Below are positions 24,290-33,739 of a DNA stretch of 64,000 nucleotides, piece after piece. The position numbers and the translations under genes are program-made. The DNA comes from JAFDYH01 sp049840875. GTDB lineage: Bacteria; Bacteroidota; Bacteroidia; Chitinophagales; Chitinophagaceae. The notes beneath the pieces are model-generated. The model did no database searches and was not told the DNA's origin. It worked only from the letters and a program-made list of their open reading frames with translations. Numbering within the stretch: position 1 is the stretch's first letter; every line of letters starts with the position of its first letter. The DNA lies in assembly GCA_049840875.1 (NCBI GenBank), contig JASGJE010000003.1, positions 62,001 to 126,000 of the forward strand, read 5' to 3'.

Positions 24290-25132
24290 TCATGGTACAA
24301 GATGCTTTTTTATAAATGCCAATCCCTTTTCCGCAATATCCCATGGCGATGAATACTCACGCCATACACCAATGGCATTGGCAAAATCAGGATCGTTACG
24401 TGAAAAGGCTTCTATCGTCAGCCAGCCTTTATAATCAATTTCTTTCAGTGTATCAAAGGTTTCATTCCAGTGTACATGACCATCACCGGGAGTGCCACGA
24501 TCATTTTCACTGATATGTACATGCGCCAATACAGGCGATACGGTAAGAATTGCTTCACGGATTTTCTTTTCTTCTATATTGGCATGATGCGTATCATACA
24601 TCGCTTTTACATTGGGGTGATTGACAAGCTTGGTCAGTTTTACGAGCTGCTCCATCGTATTGCAGAGATAACATTCAAAACGATTGACCGCTTCCAGCAC
24701 TAATGTGATATTTGCTTCGGCGGCATAATCGGCGGCGGCATGCAATACCTCTGCGCTCCATTTATATTGATCTTCCTGCGGAGCCTGCCGTGAAAATACT
24801 CCGTGTGCGGAATGAAATGGCCCTGCAATAAGCGAAGTGCACAATTCATGCCCGCGGTCAATAGCCCATTTGATGCGGTCAAGACTTCTCTTTCTTGTAT
24901 CAGCCGATGAACTGACAGGATCTTCATCTTTACCAACTACAAATACGGTCGTCATCGCAAGTCCGGTGTCAGCGACATGATTACCCAGTCGCCTGTAGGC
25001 TTTTTCATCGGGCGAACCAATCAGGCATTCAACACCATCATAGCCGATTTCTTTCAACCGGTCAACAATAGGAAACAGATCATCCGACACTGCCGCCGAC
25101 CATACCAGCGTATTAAATCCAATCTTGTTCAT
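24290..25132 (-). CDS. Sugar phosphate isomerase/epimerase family protein (D-tagatose/psicose 3-epimerase-like)
   Basis: 280 aa TIM-barrel of the xylose-isomerase-like superfamily. Metal-binding set: Glu147 (LVLEAVNRFECY), Asp180 (KAMYDTHH), His206 (HVHISEND) and Glu241 (LTIEAFSRND), the order of ketose 3-epimerases. No signal peptide, so cytoplasmic. It starts 15 bases after the ThuA gene stop, so the two are co-transcribed; ThuA plus epimerase is a common sugar-catabolism pair in Bacteroidota, though the substrate cannot be told. Confidence 0.8.
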   Translation of the reverse strand: MNKIGFNTLVWSAAVSDDLFPIVDRLKEIGYDGVECLIGSPDEKAYRRLGNHVADTGLAMTTVFVVGKDEDPVSSSADTRKRSLDRIKWAIDRGHELCTSLIAGPFHSAHGVFSRQAPQEDQYKWSAEVLHAAADYAAEANITLVLEAVNRFECYLCNTMEQLVKLTKLVNHPNVKAMYDTHHANIEEKKIREAILTVSPVLAHVHISENDRGTPGDGHVHWNETFDTLKEIDYKGWLTIEAFSRNDPDFANAIGVWREYSSPWDIAEKGLAFIKKHLVP

Positions 25133-25147
25133 AACAGCTATAAGAGA

Positions 25148-26032
25148 TTATTTTGAATTAACGATTCCCCGATAAGGCACGTCAATAGTAATCTTTCCGG
25201 CCCACTTTACGGGTACAGGTTTGCCCGCTGCCCAATGAATTGCATTGATAACAAGTCGTTGAAATGATTCTACACGAAAATCTTCCGGGTGGCCCATCGT
25301 TGTTATGAAAAACCGGGCGCCATAGGAATTCGTGCCTGTCCAGGCAACGGGATTATCAAACGCATCTGCAGATTCCGGGTTCACGGAATGACCTTTTAAC
25401 AACTGAACAGAATTTCCCGAAGGATAATCAGGCAATACTTTATACAACCACGACCGTACATGAAAACTGTCAGCCACACCAGTAAGTATCGGGTTCTTCG
25501 CTTGTGCGGGAACGATAGTTACATCTGTTGACGATGTGTGGCCATAATGCGTATGATTTGCCTTGCCGCCCCAACCGGGCGGTGCGTTAAACGCTTTCTC
25601 TGCAAATGCGTTCCATTTCTCTAAAGAGTCGCCTTTGGGATAATTGAATGCATGTGTCGTTGTCCGGAACCCGACGAGTGGCTTCGCTGATTGCAGATAG
25701 TCATCAATATATTTTAATTGACCCGCTGGTAGTCGTCGCCAACGGAGAAAGAACACAGCAAGGTCAGCATCTTTCAATGCTTCGAGGCCGGGTATATTTT
25801 CTTCGGCATTCTGATCTGGATAGGCTTTTAATACTTTGGTACGAAAGCCATAGTTCTTTTCTAACTCAGCAGCGATTAAAGGCAGCGTTATTTCACCGCT
25901 GTATTCATGATCACCGGTTACAAAAACAACCAATGGTTTTTTCGTTTGCGCATTGGCATTACTGCAAGCAAATGCAAACAATAGTGAAAACAAAACAATC
26001 AATTGACGCTTTACTTTCTTTCTTACTTTCAT
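25148..26032 (-). CDS. ThuA domain protein (exported, glutamine-amidotransferase-like fold)
   Basis: 294 aa from the ATG at 26032; a TTG four codons earlier is less likely. Signal peptide with AFACSNANAQ. The ThuA-like domain shows VVFVTGDHEYSGEITLP, DLAVFFLRWRRLPAGQL, PLVGFRTTTHAFNYPKG and ITTMGHPEDFRVESFQRLVINAIHWAAGKPV. The family is linked to disaccharide/glycan utilisation; catalytic role unclear. First gene of a two-gene operon with the epimerase. Confidence 0.85.
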   Translation of the reverse strand: MKVRKKVKRQLIVLFSLLFAFACSNANAQTKKPLVVFVTGDHEYSGEITLPLIAAELEKNYGFRTKVLKAYPDQNAEENIPGLEALKDADLAVFFLRWRRLPAGQLKYIDDYLQSAKPLVGFRTTTHAFNYPKGDSLEKWNAFAEKAFNAPPGWGGKANHTHYGHTSSTDVTIVPAQAKNPILTGVADSFHVRSWLYKVLPDYPSGNSVQLLKGHSVNPESADAFDNPVAWTGTNSYGARFFITTMGHPEDFRVESFQRLVINAIHWAAGKPVPVKWAGKITIDVPYRGIVNSK

Positions 26033-26245
26033 TATGGTTTGCAATAGTGTTATAAATATAAATTATTCAGTTGAAGTTAGCTGTACATCGTTTTTGGTCG
26101 TGGCAGAGACAAATCACCTCGTCTTTCAATGAAACAAATCATAGGTAGCTATGTTCCGTAAGAATGTTTCGTGGGTTATGTTTGGTTTTGGTAAATGAAT
26201 AAATAGGAAAGGAGGGGGCAACAGGAAGAAGACATCATAACATGT

Positions 26246-26998
26246 TTATATCGGCTTCAAAAGAGGTTTCACTTTATTTAAAAATTGCTTGTGATCATTA
26301 TTCACGTTCCGACCTGCCATACCGGGAAAGCCACAATAATCAAAACAGATTCTCAGATAATTTATGAAAGTAGTGTTATTCGGCTCGTTTATAAATTTAC
26401 TGTCAACACTTGGTTTTTTTGTTATCTCAATGGCATAAGCTTCTCCACCACTCACGTTATCTTTATGTAAATCATCTGCTGAAAGGTACAAAACAGCATT
26501 TCCGGAATATTCATCTTCGGAACATCGCTCGATAGCATCTTCACGCCATCCATCATCGACACCTTCTTCTGTTATAGCATCAAGGCTTGTAATTTGAATA
26601 GGGTCAGCCATTTTCCACATAATATTTTCATCCGTGTTATAATCCCAAACGAAATTCACGCCTCCTACAATTTTATAAAAGTATTTAAGCGATAGGGGGA
26701 CATAGCCAAAGGGCTTGATGGAATTTTCAAGTTTTTCAAGTAATATATTGGTATCGGTCAAAGGTTTGTGTATAGGCTTTTCAAAATTATATTTAGGCTT
26801 GGTATTGAAAAGATAATTTATCTCTTTCAATTCAGTGTATATTATCTCAAGGTTGTACGCAACTCTTTGAAAAGTTTCTGTCAATACTTTTTCAATGTCT
26901 TGCAAATTGCCTTGTAAAAAAGCCTCTTTACCCAAAGCATAAATTTCCTGGTAAACTTTTTCAGTTTGCCCGTTCATGTATTTGTCGTATAGTTTCAT
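26246..26998 (-). CDS. SMI1/KNR4 (SUKH)-like protein
   Basis: 250 aa cytosolic protein. Residues 85-130 read IKPFGYVPLSLKYFYKIVGG and NFVWDY, matching the SUKH core (G..lP..l..fy...nG), and AVLYLSADDLHKDNVSGGEAYAIEI lies in the position of the later SUKH strand. The N-terminal 80 residues are helical. SUKH proteins often act as immunity proteins against secreted or contact-dependent toxins, but no toxin gene is next to it. Orphan, so immunity is only a possibility. Confidence 0.45.
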   Translation of the reverse strand: MKLYDKYMNGQTEKVYQEIYALGKEAFLQGNLQDIEKVLTETFQRVAYNLEIIYTELKEINYLFNTKPKYNFEKPIHKPLTDTNILLEKLENSIKPFGYVPLSLKYFYKIVGGVNFVWDYNTDENIMWKMADPIQITSLDAITEEGVDDGWREDAIERCSEDEYSGNAVLYLSADDLHKDNVSGGEAYAIEITKKPSVDSKFINEPNNTTFINYLRICFDYCGFPGMAGRNVNNDHKQFLNKVKPLLKPI

Positions 26999-27056
26999 GT
27001 TTTGAATGCTCGAAAAATTATCGGCAATATAATTGCCATAGGTTTCCTACGCCCCC

Positions 27057-27074
27057 GTTTGTGGAGACATGAAC
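27057..27074. repeat. Imperfect palindrome GTTTGTGGAGACATGAAC
   Basis: Related to the copy at 27273-27290 (GTTCGTGGGGACACGACC) with four differences; arms GTTTGTG / CATGAAC pair imperfectly around a GAG centre. Confidence 0.4.
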
Positions 27075-27272
27075 TATCTGTCTTAAAACTCTTGCGCAAA
27101 TTTAACAGCAAAGAAAATGAATTATCATTCATTTAATAAAAGCAACTGATGAATATTTGTAATTGACAGAATCAATAATTGTAATAATTAAAAATAACCC
27201 TGCTTTTCAATGTTATGTCCGGATTTATAATCTATCATTTGTTGCACATGAAGCAGATGTTTTACAATTGTG

Positions 27273-27290
27273 GTTCGTGGGGACACGACC
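27273..27290. repeat. Imperfect palindrome GTTCGTGGGGACACGACC
   Basis: Second copy of the 27057-27074 element. Arms GGTTCGTG and CACGACC can form a hairpin. Confidence 0.4.
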
Positions 27291-27390
27291 TTGGCATAGA
27301 ACCCAGTCATACTATCATTAAAAAATCACCCAGCAAGTTTGTATCTTGAGGACTGGGCTTTCATTTAACCAACAGAACAAAAATCAGCAC

Positions 27391-28938
27391 ATGGAGAAAA
27401 CGACAGACGTAATTGTAGTTGGAGCCGGGCACAATGGGTTAGTAGCAGCAATTCTATTGACACGCACAGGGCTGCGGGTAACTGTAGTTGAAGAAAAAGA
27501 AATGGTAGGCGGCGCTGCCAAAACTGAATATCCTTTTACCAAAGTACCAAAACTTGGTACAAGCACCGGTGCCTATCTTCTTGGTGTGATGCCGCCGGAG
27601 CTGATGAAAACGTTAGGTGTCGAACTACCGCTGCTCCGTCGTGATCCACATTATTTCCTACCTACTACCGGCAAAGGATACCTGCTTTTTGGATCCGATA
27701 AAGAATCGATGCGGCAGCAGTTTACCTCGTTCTTTTCGGAGGCAGACTGGAAAGCAAACGAAGCGCTGACAGACGAAATAGGCAAGATCAGAGATGATGT
27801 AGCGCCAACCTGGCTGGAAGAACCATATAGTATAGAAGAAACGGCTGAAAAGTATATACGGCCTGAACTTCGAAAAATATTCATCGATCTCTGTCGAAAA
27901 CCTGTTGGCGAATATATTAACCGGTTTGGGTTTAAAAGCGATTTGGTAAAGGCAATGTATGGTGTTACGGACGGCTTCTCCGGCTTGTTTGGCACCTGGG
28001 ATACACCAGGTTCGGGAATGAACTTTTTAGTACACAATATGTGCCGCCTGCCAGGCAGCGACGGCACGTGGATGATTGTGAAAGGTGGTACCGGAACTAT
28101 TACCCAATTATTCGCTGACACGGCACGCAAAGCCGGGGCCGCAATTATTACAGGAAAAAAAGTTTTATCTATTGATAGCAGCAATGGCGTTGCATCAGGC
28201 ATAACGCTGGATGATGGCTCGCAGCTAAAAGCAAAAGCAATTGTAGTAAATGCTGATCCGTTTCGCTTGCAAAAACTAATTGGCACGGATAAACTGCCTT
28301 CATCGTATAATGAACGGATAGAAAGTTACAAACGTCCCGGCTCAACATTCAAAGTAAATCTTGCGTTGAAAGGTTTACCAAAATTTAGTTGTCTTCCTGA
28401 AGACAAGGGACAGTATGGAACAACGATCCATTTGTTGTCGGATGAAAAAGATGTAATGAAAAGCCTGCATGATGGATTTAATTTAACCAAAGAAGGAAAG
28501 CTGAATCATTTTCCAACAATAGAATGGTACATCCATACAACGGTTGACCCATCGCTTCGTGATGCAGAAGGTCACCATAATTCCGCATTGTTTGTACAAT
28601 GGGTACCCTACGAATTGAAAGGAACAACATGGGAAGCGGAAGAAGAAAACTATGTAAAGCAGCTTTTATCTATCTGCGATCGTTTTGCACCAGGCACAAC
28701 TGATCTGGTAGCAGATACATTTCCGCTGCATCCTCAAAAGATTGAAAAACATTTCGGTATTACGTACGGGCATATCCATCACGTAGATAATACATTTGGC
28801 TTTGCAGATCGGTTACCCTATACCACACCCATAGAAGGCGTTTATTCAGCAAGTGCGGGCACACACCCGGCAGGTTCGGTAATTGGTTGTGCAGGGCATA
28901 ATGCTGCGATGCGGTTACTGAAGGATTTTGGGAAATGA
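27391..28938 (+). CDS. Phytoene-desaturase-like FAD oxidoreductase (PYROXD2 type)
   Basis: 515 aa from the ATG at 27391 (an upstream frame would add 15 residues that precede the conserved start). The FAD Rossmann motif is TDVIVVGAGHNGLVAAILL (about 4-22), followed by VVEEKEMVGGAAKTEYPF; the C-terminus has GVYSASAGTHPAGSVIGCAGHNAAMRLLKDF, the second FAD contact. This branch (CrtI-related, PYROXD2-like) includes enzymes with unproven redox substrates. A second, divergent member lies at 39923. Monocistronic. Confidence 0.85.
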   Translation: MEKTTDVIVVGAGHNGLVAAILLTRTGLRVTVVEEKEMVGGAAKTEYPFTKVPKLGTSTGAYLLGVMPPELMKTLGVELPLLRRDPHYFLPTTGKGYLLFGSDKESMRQQFTSFFSEADWKANEALTDEIGKIRDDVAPTWLEEPYSIEETAEKYIRPELRKIFIDLCRKPVGEYINRFGFKSDLVKAMYGVTDGFSGLFGTWDTPGSGMNFLVHNMCRLPGSDGTWMIVKGGTGTITQLFADTARKAGAAIITGKKVLSIDSSNGVASGITLDDGSQLKAKAIVVNADPFRLQKLIGTDKLPSSYNERIESYKRPGSTFKVNLALKGLPKFSCLPEDKGQYGTTIHLLSDEKDVMKSLHDGFNLTKEGKLNHFPTIEWYIHTTVDPSLRDAEGHHNSALFVQWVPYELKGTTWEAEEENYVKQLLSICDRFAPGTTDLVADTFPLHPQKIEKHFGITYGHIHHVDNTFGFADRLPYTTPIEGVYSASAGTHPAGSVIGCAGHNAAMRLLKDFGK

Positions 28939-28970
28939 ACCATGGCGTAGGATCATTTTATAAAGCTAAT

Positions 28971-29004
28971 AAAAAAGGCAGCCAATAGATATTAGCCACC
29001 TTTT
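28971..29004 (+). terminator. Weak hairpin terminator after the oxidoreductase gene
   Basis: AAAAGGCAGCCAATA and TATTAGCCACCTTTT form an imperfect stem (three mismatches) with a tiny loop, ending in TTTT. It begins about 30 bases after the stop. Confidence 0.35.
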
Positions 29005-29123
29005 AAGTCTTCTTATTAGTTCTAAGCTATAGTAAGTTACAAAACCTCTTTAAAGGCCGCAAGTGCATTTTGATTGAGAATTGAGCATTGAATATTGTGT
29101 ATATTTTTTCATTATTAACTGAT

Positions 29124-32100
29124 TTAGTTTCTTGCCGGCTTCGAATATTCCGGATGCACGACTTTTGGTGTTGGTTCTTTCTCCAGCAACTTCAATACTT
29201 CTTCAACAGCTTTTTCCAGTTGCACATCTCTGCCTTTAGAAGCAGATAAAGCATCAATCTTTTGTTCGATGTCTGGTGCTATGCCTTCATTTTCTGCAAT
29301 CCATTTATTAGCGATGGGATCGAAGATGGCATTATCCGGAGCCGTCATGGCGCCGCCATCTATAAATCCATAATGTACCGAAGATTTTACCAAACCACCC
29401 CACGTTCTTGTGCCAATCAATGGACCAACCTTTTGATGTCGAAATGCCCATGGAAAAAAATCGCCGCCAGAACCAGCCATTTCATTTATCAATAGAGCTT
29501 TGGGGCCAAGTATACCAGCTGGTAATCTTCCCGGCACACCCCCAGGTACTTCATTGGTATAGGATGCACGCAATCTTCTTACCATTAAATCAACCATATA
29601 ATCATCCAGCAATCCTCCACCGTTGAAACGTTCATCAATCACAGCGCCTTCTTTATCCTGCTGCGCAAAATAATAACGGTTGAATGATACAAAGCCCGGG
29701 CCGCCTGTATTGGGTACCCATACATAACCCAGCCGGCCTTTTGAAAGTTCCTCTACTTTTCTGCGGTTGTCTTCTACCCATGCACGTTGCCGTAAGCCAT
29801 CTTCATTGTCAATGGGTGCAACCGTTATCTTCCAGGCTCCTTCACTTGTTGCTTTATTATTGATGGTAAGCACTGTTTGTTTATTAGCTTTTCCATCTAA
29901 CAGTGAATAGGGATCTGTATCGGCTGATAAATCATTGCCATCAATCTTTATAATGAAGTCGCCTTCTTTTACTTTCAGATCCGGCTGCGCCAGTGGCGCT
30001 GATAGTCCGGGGTTCCAGCTTTCCGTTGTAAAAATTCGTTTGATCTGCCAACGCCCATCTTTTTGAATAAGGTCAGCGCCTAACAAACCATCACTGGATT
30101 TTTCTACTGATGGAAAGTCGCCACCGAATACAAAACTATGTCCAACAGATAATTCACCCCCTAACTGATCAAGGACATAATTAAGATCGCTGCGATGCCT
30201 GATATAAGGTACCAGTGGTGAATAACGATCCCATACATCCTGCCAGTTTCTGCCATGAAGATTGGGGTCATAAAAATAATCCCGTTCATAACGATACGCC
30301 TCTTCAAAAATCTGTTTCCATTCTTCAAGGCGATTCAGTTCCATTTTCAATTGCATCGTCACTTTGCCTTCATCCGGTGAGGGAGCTTTTGCCGTGGAAA
30401 CAACACGCCAGCTTTCTCCTCCGGCCCTTAATAATATTTTTTCGCCATTGGCGGATATAGCAACATCATTAATTCCTTTTGCAAAATCTTCCAGCTTTTT
30501 TGTTTCTATGGAAAACTTACTTAACGCATTATCTCCACCGATAAAAACAGTTCCTTTCGGCCCGGCAATCATGTAATCATAATTAGCCAGCGGTACAGGC
30601 AATGCTAGAATTCTATGATCGATATTGTCAAAATCAATACGCACTGCTTTGGCTTTTGCGGTTGTGTCTTTTGCTTTTTTTGCTTCAGCCGTTGAATCTG
30701 GTTCTTCATCGCTCTTCAGTGGAAATGGTGTAGGGTCATCTTTGCGCAATACAGCTATATATGCTCCAAAAGATGGCTTGGCCGTCATTGAACTTGTATT
30801 GGCCCAACCAGAACCCAATGCAATGGAAGTAGACGCTAAAAAATATAGATAACGGCCATCCCTATCCCAGGCTGGTGATGTTGCATCAGCCATCGCATCG
30901 GTCAATACTGTTTTTTTATTCGATTCCATTGACCAGACATTAATACGCCTGAAATTATTGGCGGCTGTTTTTGCATAAGCCAGCCACTTTGAATCCGGCG
31001 ACCAGGTTATTCCCATATTTCCACGTTCAATATTCAAGCCTCCTGTATCCACTGTTGTTATTTTTCCGGTAGCGAGTTCCAGAACTTTGATACGTACTTT
31101 ATTGTCTGCAAAAGCAATAAACTTACTATCGGGTGACCAGCTTGGTTCCCAGGCAAGTTTTGCATCACCGATAGACACTGTTTTAATTGTATTGCTTCCA
31201 TCCTGGTTGGCAATACGCAACGCATACCCGTTGCCGCCTGCATCAGAAAACCAGGCAATCTGTTTTCCATCGGGCGACCATAATGGTCTTCTGTCTGCAA
31301 CACCTGAACTATGTGTGAGGTTCCGCACATCACCATTTTCAACAGGTACGGTAAATATTTCTCCCCGTGCTTCAACCAAAATTCGTTTACCCGTCGGCGA
31401 TAGTGAAGGGCTTGCTGCTTTCGTACTTACATCTTCCCATTTTGTTTCTGCCCAGGGAAAATCGCCGCTTACAGTAATAGCGAGTTGTTGCGATTTACCA
31501 GTAGCGATATCAAGTAAGTGCAGATAGCCATTCAATTCATAAACAAGTTCCTTATCATTACCATCCAACCATTTTATATCCGTGTGTTTTACTTTCGTTA
31601 CCTGGGTCAGCTTATCGTTTGCAGGATCAAAAGACCATATGTTCATGATATCATCACGGTCTGATAAAAAATAAACGGTATTGCCTGCCCATACAGGTTG
31701 TATATCAAATGTTCTGTCATTGGGAATTGATTTTTCTGCAAGAGAACCAAGATTCAGAATCTGCAAGGCCGTGTTTTGTCCGCCTCTGTATTCCCTCCAT
31801 TCAACATCCCAACGACTGACACGATCAACAACTACATTCTTTCCATCAGGAGAATACGATCCGTCAAAACCAAACGGAGAAGAGAGCAGCATAGATGGGC
31901 CTCCTTTTGCAGGCACTGTCCACAACCTGCAATAATCCGTTGGTGCAGTTTCACGGGTTGATGCGTATAAAACATTTTTTCCGTCAGGGCTCCAGCCCCT
32001 TGCATACGACTGAGCAGGAAACCATGTTAATCGTGTCGGTGTTCCACCGTCTATAGAAACTGTATATACTTCAGGAACGCCGGAACGATTAGATGTAAAT

Positions 32101-32345
32101 GCAATGGTAAGTCCATCCGGAGAAAAATGCGGATCTGCTTCAACGGCCTGCGTACTGGTGATGCGACGTGCTTCACCGCCATTTTTAGCAACTATCCATA
32201 TGTCTGCTCCATATTCAAAAGCGATATACTTATTGCTGATGGAAGGCTGGCGGAGCAGCCTGGTTCCCTGTGAATGAACATCAAGTTGAATTAAAAGTGC
32301 AAAAAGCAGCGTGGATGCTGCATGGAAAGTTTTGGTGATTGCCAT
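29124..32345 (-). CDS. S41 family peptidase, tricorn protease homologue (exported)
   Basis: 1073 aa from the ATG at 32345; the frame's upstream ATG (32378) would precede the signal peptide MAITKTFHAASTLLFALLIQ by 11 residues. Residues up to about 650 form WD/PD40-type beta-propellers, with many repeats of the form RITSTQAVEADPHFSPDGLTI and LSPTGKRILVEARGEIF. A PDZ region (about 750-860, FIIKIDGNDL) and the S41 catalytic domain follow (VDLMVRRLRA, then the serine motif INEMAGSGGDFFPWAF). Tricorn trims oligopeptides; this exported version probably works in the periplasm. Confidence 0.9.
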   Translation of the reverse strand: MAITKTFHAASTLLFALLIQLDVHSQGTRLLRQPSISNKYIAFEYGADIWIVAKNGGEARRITSTQAVEADPHFSPDGLTIAFTSNRSGVPEVYTVSIDGGTPTRLTWFPAQSYARGWSPDGKNVLYASTRETAPTDYCRLWTVPAKGGPSMLLSSPFGFDGSYSPDGKNVVVDRVSRWDVEWREYRGGQNTALQILNLGSLAEKSIPNDRTFDIQPVWAGNTVYFLSDRDDIMNIWSFDPANDKLTQVTKVKHTDIKWLDGNDKELVYELNGYLHLLDIATGKSQQLAITVSGDFPWAETKWEDVSTKAASPSLSPTGKRILVEARGEIFTVPVENGDVRNLTHSSGVADRRPLWSPDGKQIAWFSDAGGNGYALRIANQDGSNTIKTVSIGDAKLAWEPSWSPDSKFIAFADNKVRIKVLELATGKITTVDTGGLNIERGNMGITWSPDSKWLAYAKTAANNFRRINVWSMESNKKTVLTDAMADATSPAWDRDGRYLYFLASTSIALGSGWANTSSMTAKPSFGAYIAVLRKDDPTPFPLKSDEEPDSTAEAKKAKDTTAKAKAVRIDFDNIDHRILALPVPLANYDYMIAGPKGTVFIGGDNALSKFSIETKKLEDFAKGINDVAISANGEKILLRAGGESWRVVSTAKAPSPDEGKVTMQLKMELNRLEEWKQIFEEAYRYERDYFYDPNLHGRNWQDVWDRYSPLVPYIRHRSDLNYVLDQLGGELSVGHSFVFGGDFPSVEKSSDGLLGADLIQKDGRWQIKRIFTTESWNPGLSAPLAQPDLKVKEGDFIIKIDGNDLSADTDPYSLLDGKANKQTVLTINNKATSEGAWKITVAPIDNEDGLRQRAWVEDNRRKVEELSKGRLGYVWVPNTGGPGFVSFNRYYFAQQDKEGAVIDERFNGGGLLDDYMVDLMVRRLRASYTNEVPGGVPGRLPAGILGPKALLINEMAGSGGDFFPWAFRHQKVGPLIGTRTWGGLVKSSVHYGFIDGGAMTAPDNAIFDPIANKWIAENEGIAPDIEQKIDALSASKGRDVQLEKAVEEVLKLLEKEPTPKVVHPEYSKPARN

Positions 32346-32526
32346 AAAATAAAATGAATTAGAATAAATGTAATTCATTTTTGTTTATAGCCAGCTCGGT
32401 TCGTGACTACAGGTAACCATGGCGTAATTAAAGCCGAGCAAAGTAATACGTCGAATAAAATTCTTTATTGGTCGAAAAAGTATAAGCAAAGATGAGGGCA
32501 AAAAGAATTAAGATTATTTTTATTAA

Positions 32527-33681
32527 ATGAGGGCACTGCAATTTGATCGTGTTATTTTATTTTTCGTTGTTGCAATTGCTATGAGCTCGTGCAAGCATAT
32601 ACCAGCAGCAAACGAATCCCTTCCGGATGGATTTTTAAAAGAGGATATCAAAACTGTTGACAGTCTTGCAGGAGCATTTATGGTTAAATATAATGTACCG
32701 GGGTTATCGTTTACCATTTCACAGAGCGACAGCATCAAGATTGAGCGATGCTACGGATATGCTGATAAGGGCAATAACAAATTAATGGCTCCCGGCAACC
32801 GATTCCGAATAGCAAGCATCAGCAAGCCGTTCACCGCTACTGCCATTATGCAATTGATTGAGCAAAGCAAACTTCATTTACAGGATAAAGTTTTTGGCAA
32901 AGGCATGGTGTTGGATACTATTTACGGTAGCTATCCCTATAAAAAATGGGTGGAAGATATTACTATCGAAATGCTGCTGGAACATTTAGCCGGTGGATGG
33001 GGCAACGATGAAAATGATCCGATGTTCGCACATCCTGAAATGAACCAAGCAAAACTAATTGGCTGGACTCTGGACAGCGTGCCGCTACAGCATGAACCAG
33101 GCACGCATTACCAATATTCTAATTTCGGTTTTTGTGTGCTTGGGCGTGTGATTGAAAAAATTACGGGCATGAAATACGAAGATTATGTCCACCAGAATAT
33201 ATTGCAGCCCTGCAACATAACGGATATGCAAGTTGGAGGCAATACACTGTCAGAACAATTGCCGGGCGAAGTGCAATATTACGACAAGCAAGAAGATCCA
33301 TACGCCATGAACGTGAGTAGAATGGACTCTCACGGGGGATGGATAGCCACACCAACCGATCTGGTTAAATTTGTAATGAGAGTAGATAAATTTCCGCAAA
33401 AGCCTGATATATTAAAACAAGCTACGTTGGATACGATGTTCTCTGCCCCATCTGTGAATTCTGGATATGCGAAAGGGTGGTCGGTGAACAAACAAGATAA
33501 TTACTTTCATGGTGGCGGGCTTCCCGGGCTGGTATCTATTCTAGTGCGGGCACACGACGGTTTTTGCTGGGCTGCAATCGTGAATACTCGAGCAGAAGGC
33601 GATTTCAGCCTTGATCTGGACCACTTGATGTGGAACATCCGTAAGGCAATAAAACAGTGGCCAGATATTGAAGTGAAATAA
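32527..33681 (+). CDS. Serine hydrolase / class C beta-lactamase-like lipoprotein
   Basis: 384 aa with lipobox AMSSC (Cys22), so lipid-anchored. The catalytic S97xxK100 is in ASISKPFTATAIMQLIE, the tyrosine motif is YQYSNFGFCVLG and the third motif is FHGGGLPG. This is the AmpC-like/penicillin-binding-protein-related family; members are esterases or D-aminopeptidases, and true beta-lactamase action cannot be inferred. Plus strand, divergent from the tricorn gene with about 180 bases between, and convergent with the permease gene. Confidence 0.85.
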   Translation: MRALQFDRVILFFVVAIAMSSCKHIPAANESLPDGFLKEDIKTVDSLAGAFMVKYNVPGLSFTISQSDSIKIERCYGYADKGNNKLMAPGNRFRIASISKPFTATAIMQLIEQSKLHLQDKVFGKGMVLDTIYGSYPYKKWVEDITIEMLLEHLAGGWGNDENDPMFAHPEMNQAKLIGWTLDSVPLQHEPGTHYQYSNFGFCVLGRVIEKITGMKYEDYVHQNILQPCNITDMQVGGNTLSEQLPGEVQYYDKQEDPYAMNVSRMDSHGGWIATPTDLVKFVMRVDKFPQKPDILKQATLDTMFSAPSVNSGYAKGWSVNKQDNYFHGGGLPGLVSILVRAHDGFCWAAIVNTRAEGDFSLDLDHLMWNIRKAIKQWPDIEVK

Positions 33682-33739
33682 CCTCTGCTGCTGATAGCGA
33701 ACATGATTATTTATCATCTTAAACCCTCAATTTGTATAA

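Larger units (their letters stand above)
26999..27390. other. Gene-free gap between SUKH-like gene and oxidoreductase
   Basis: 392 bases. Two similar palindromic 18-mers (27057-27074 and 27273-27290) flank an AT-rich stretch; no reading frame of interest. The sequence TTTGTATCTTGAGG at about 27339-27352 may be a promoter for the downstream gene. Confidence 0.5.

Noticed and set aside
27651..28286. 211-codon antisense frame within the FAD oxidoreductase gene
   Set aside because: Mirror of a real gene's codon structure; Ser/Pro-rich with no domain.
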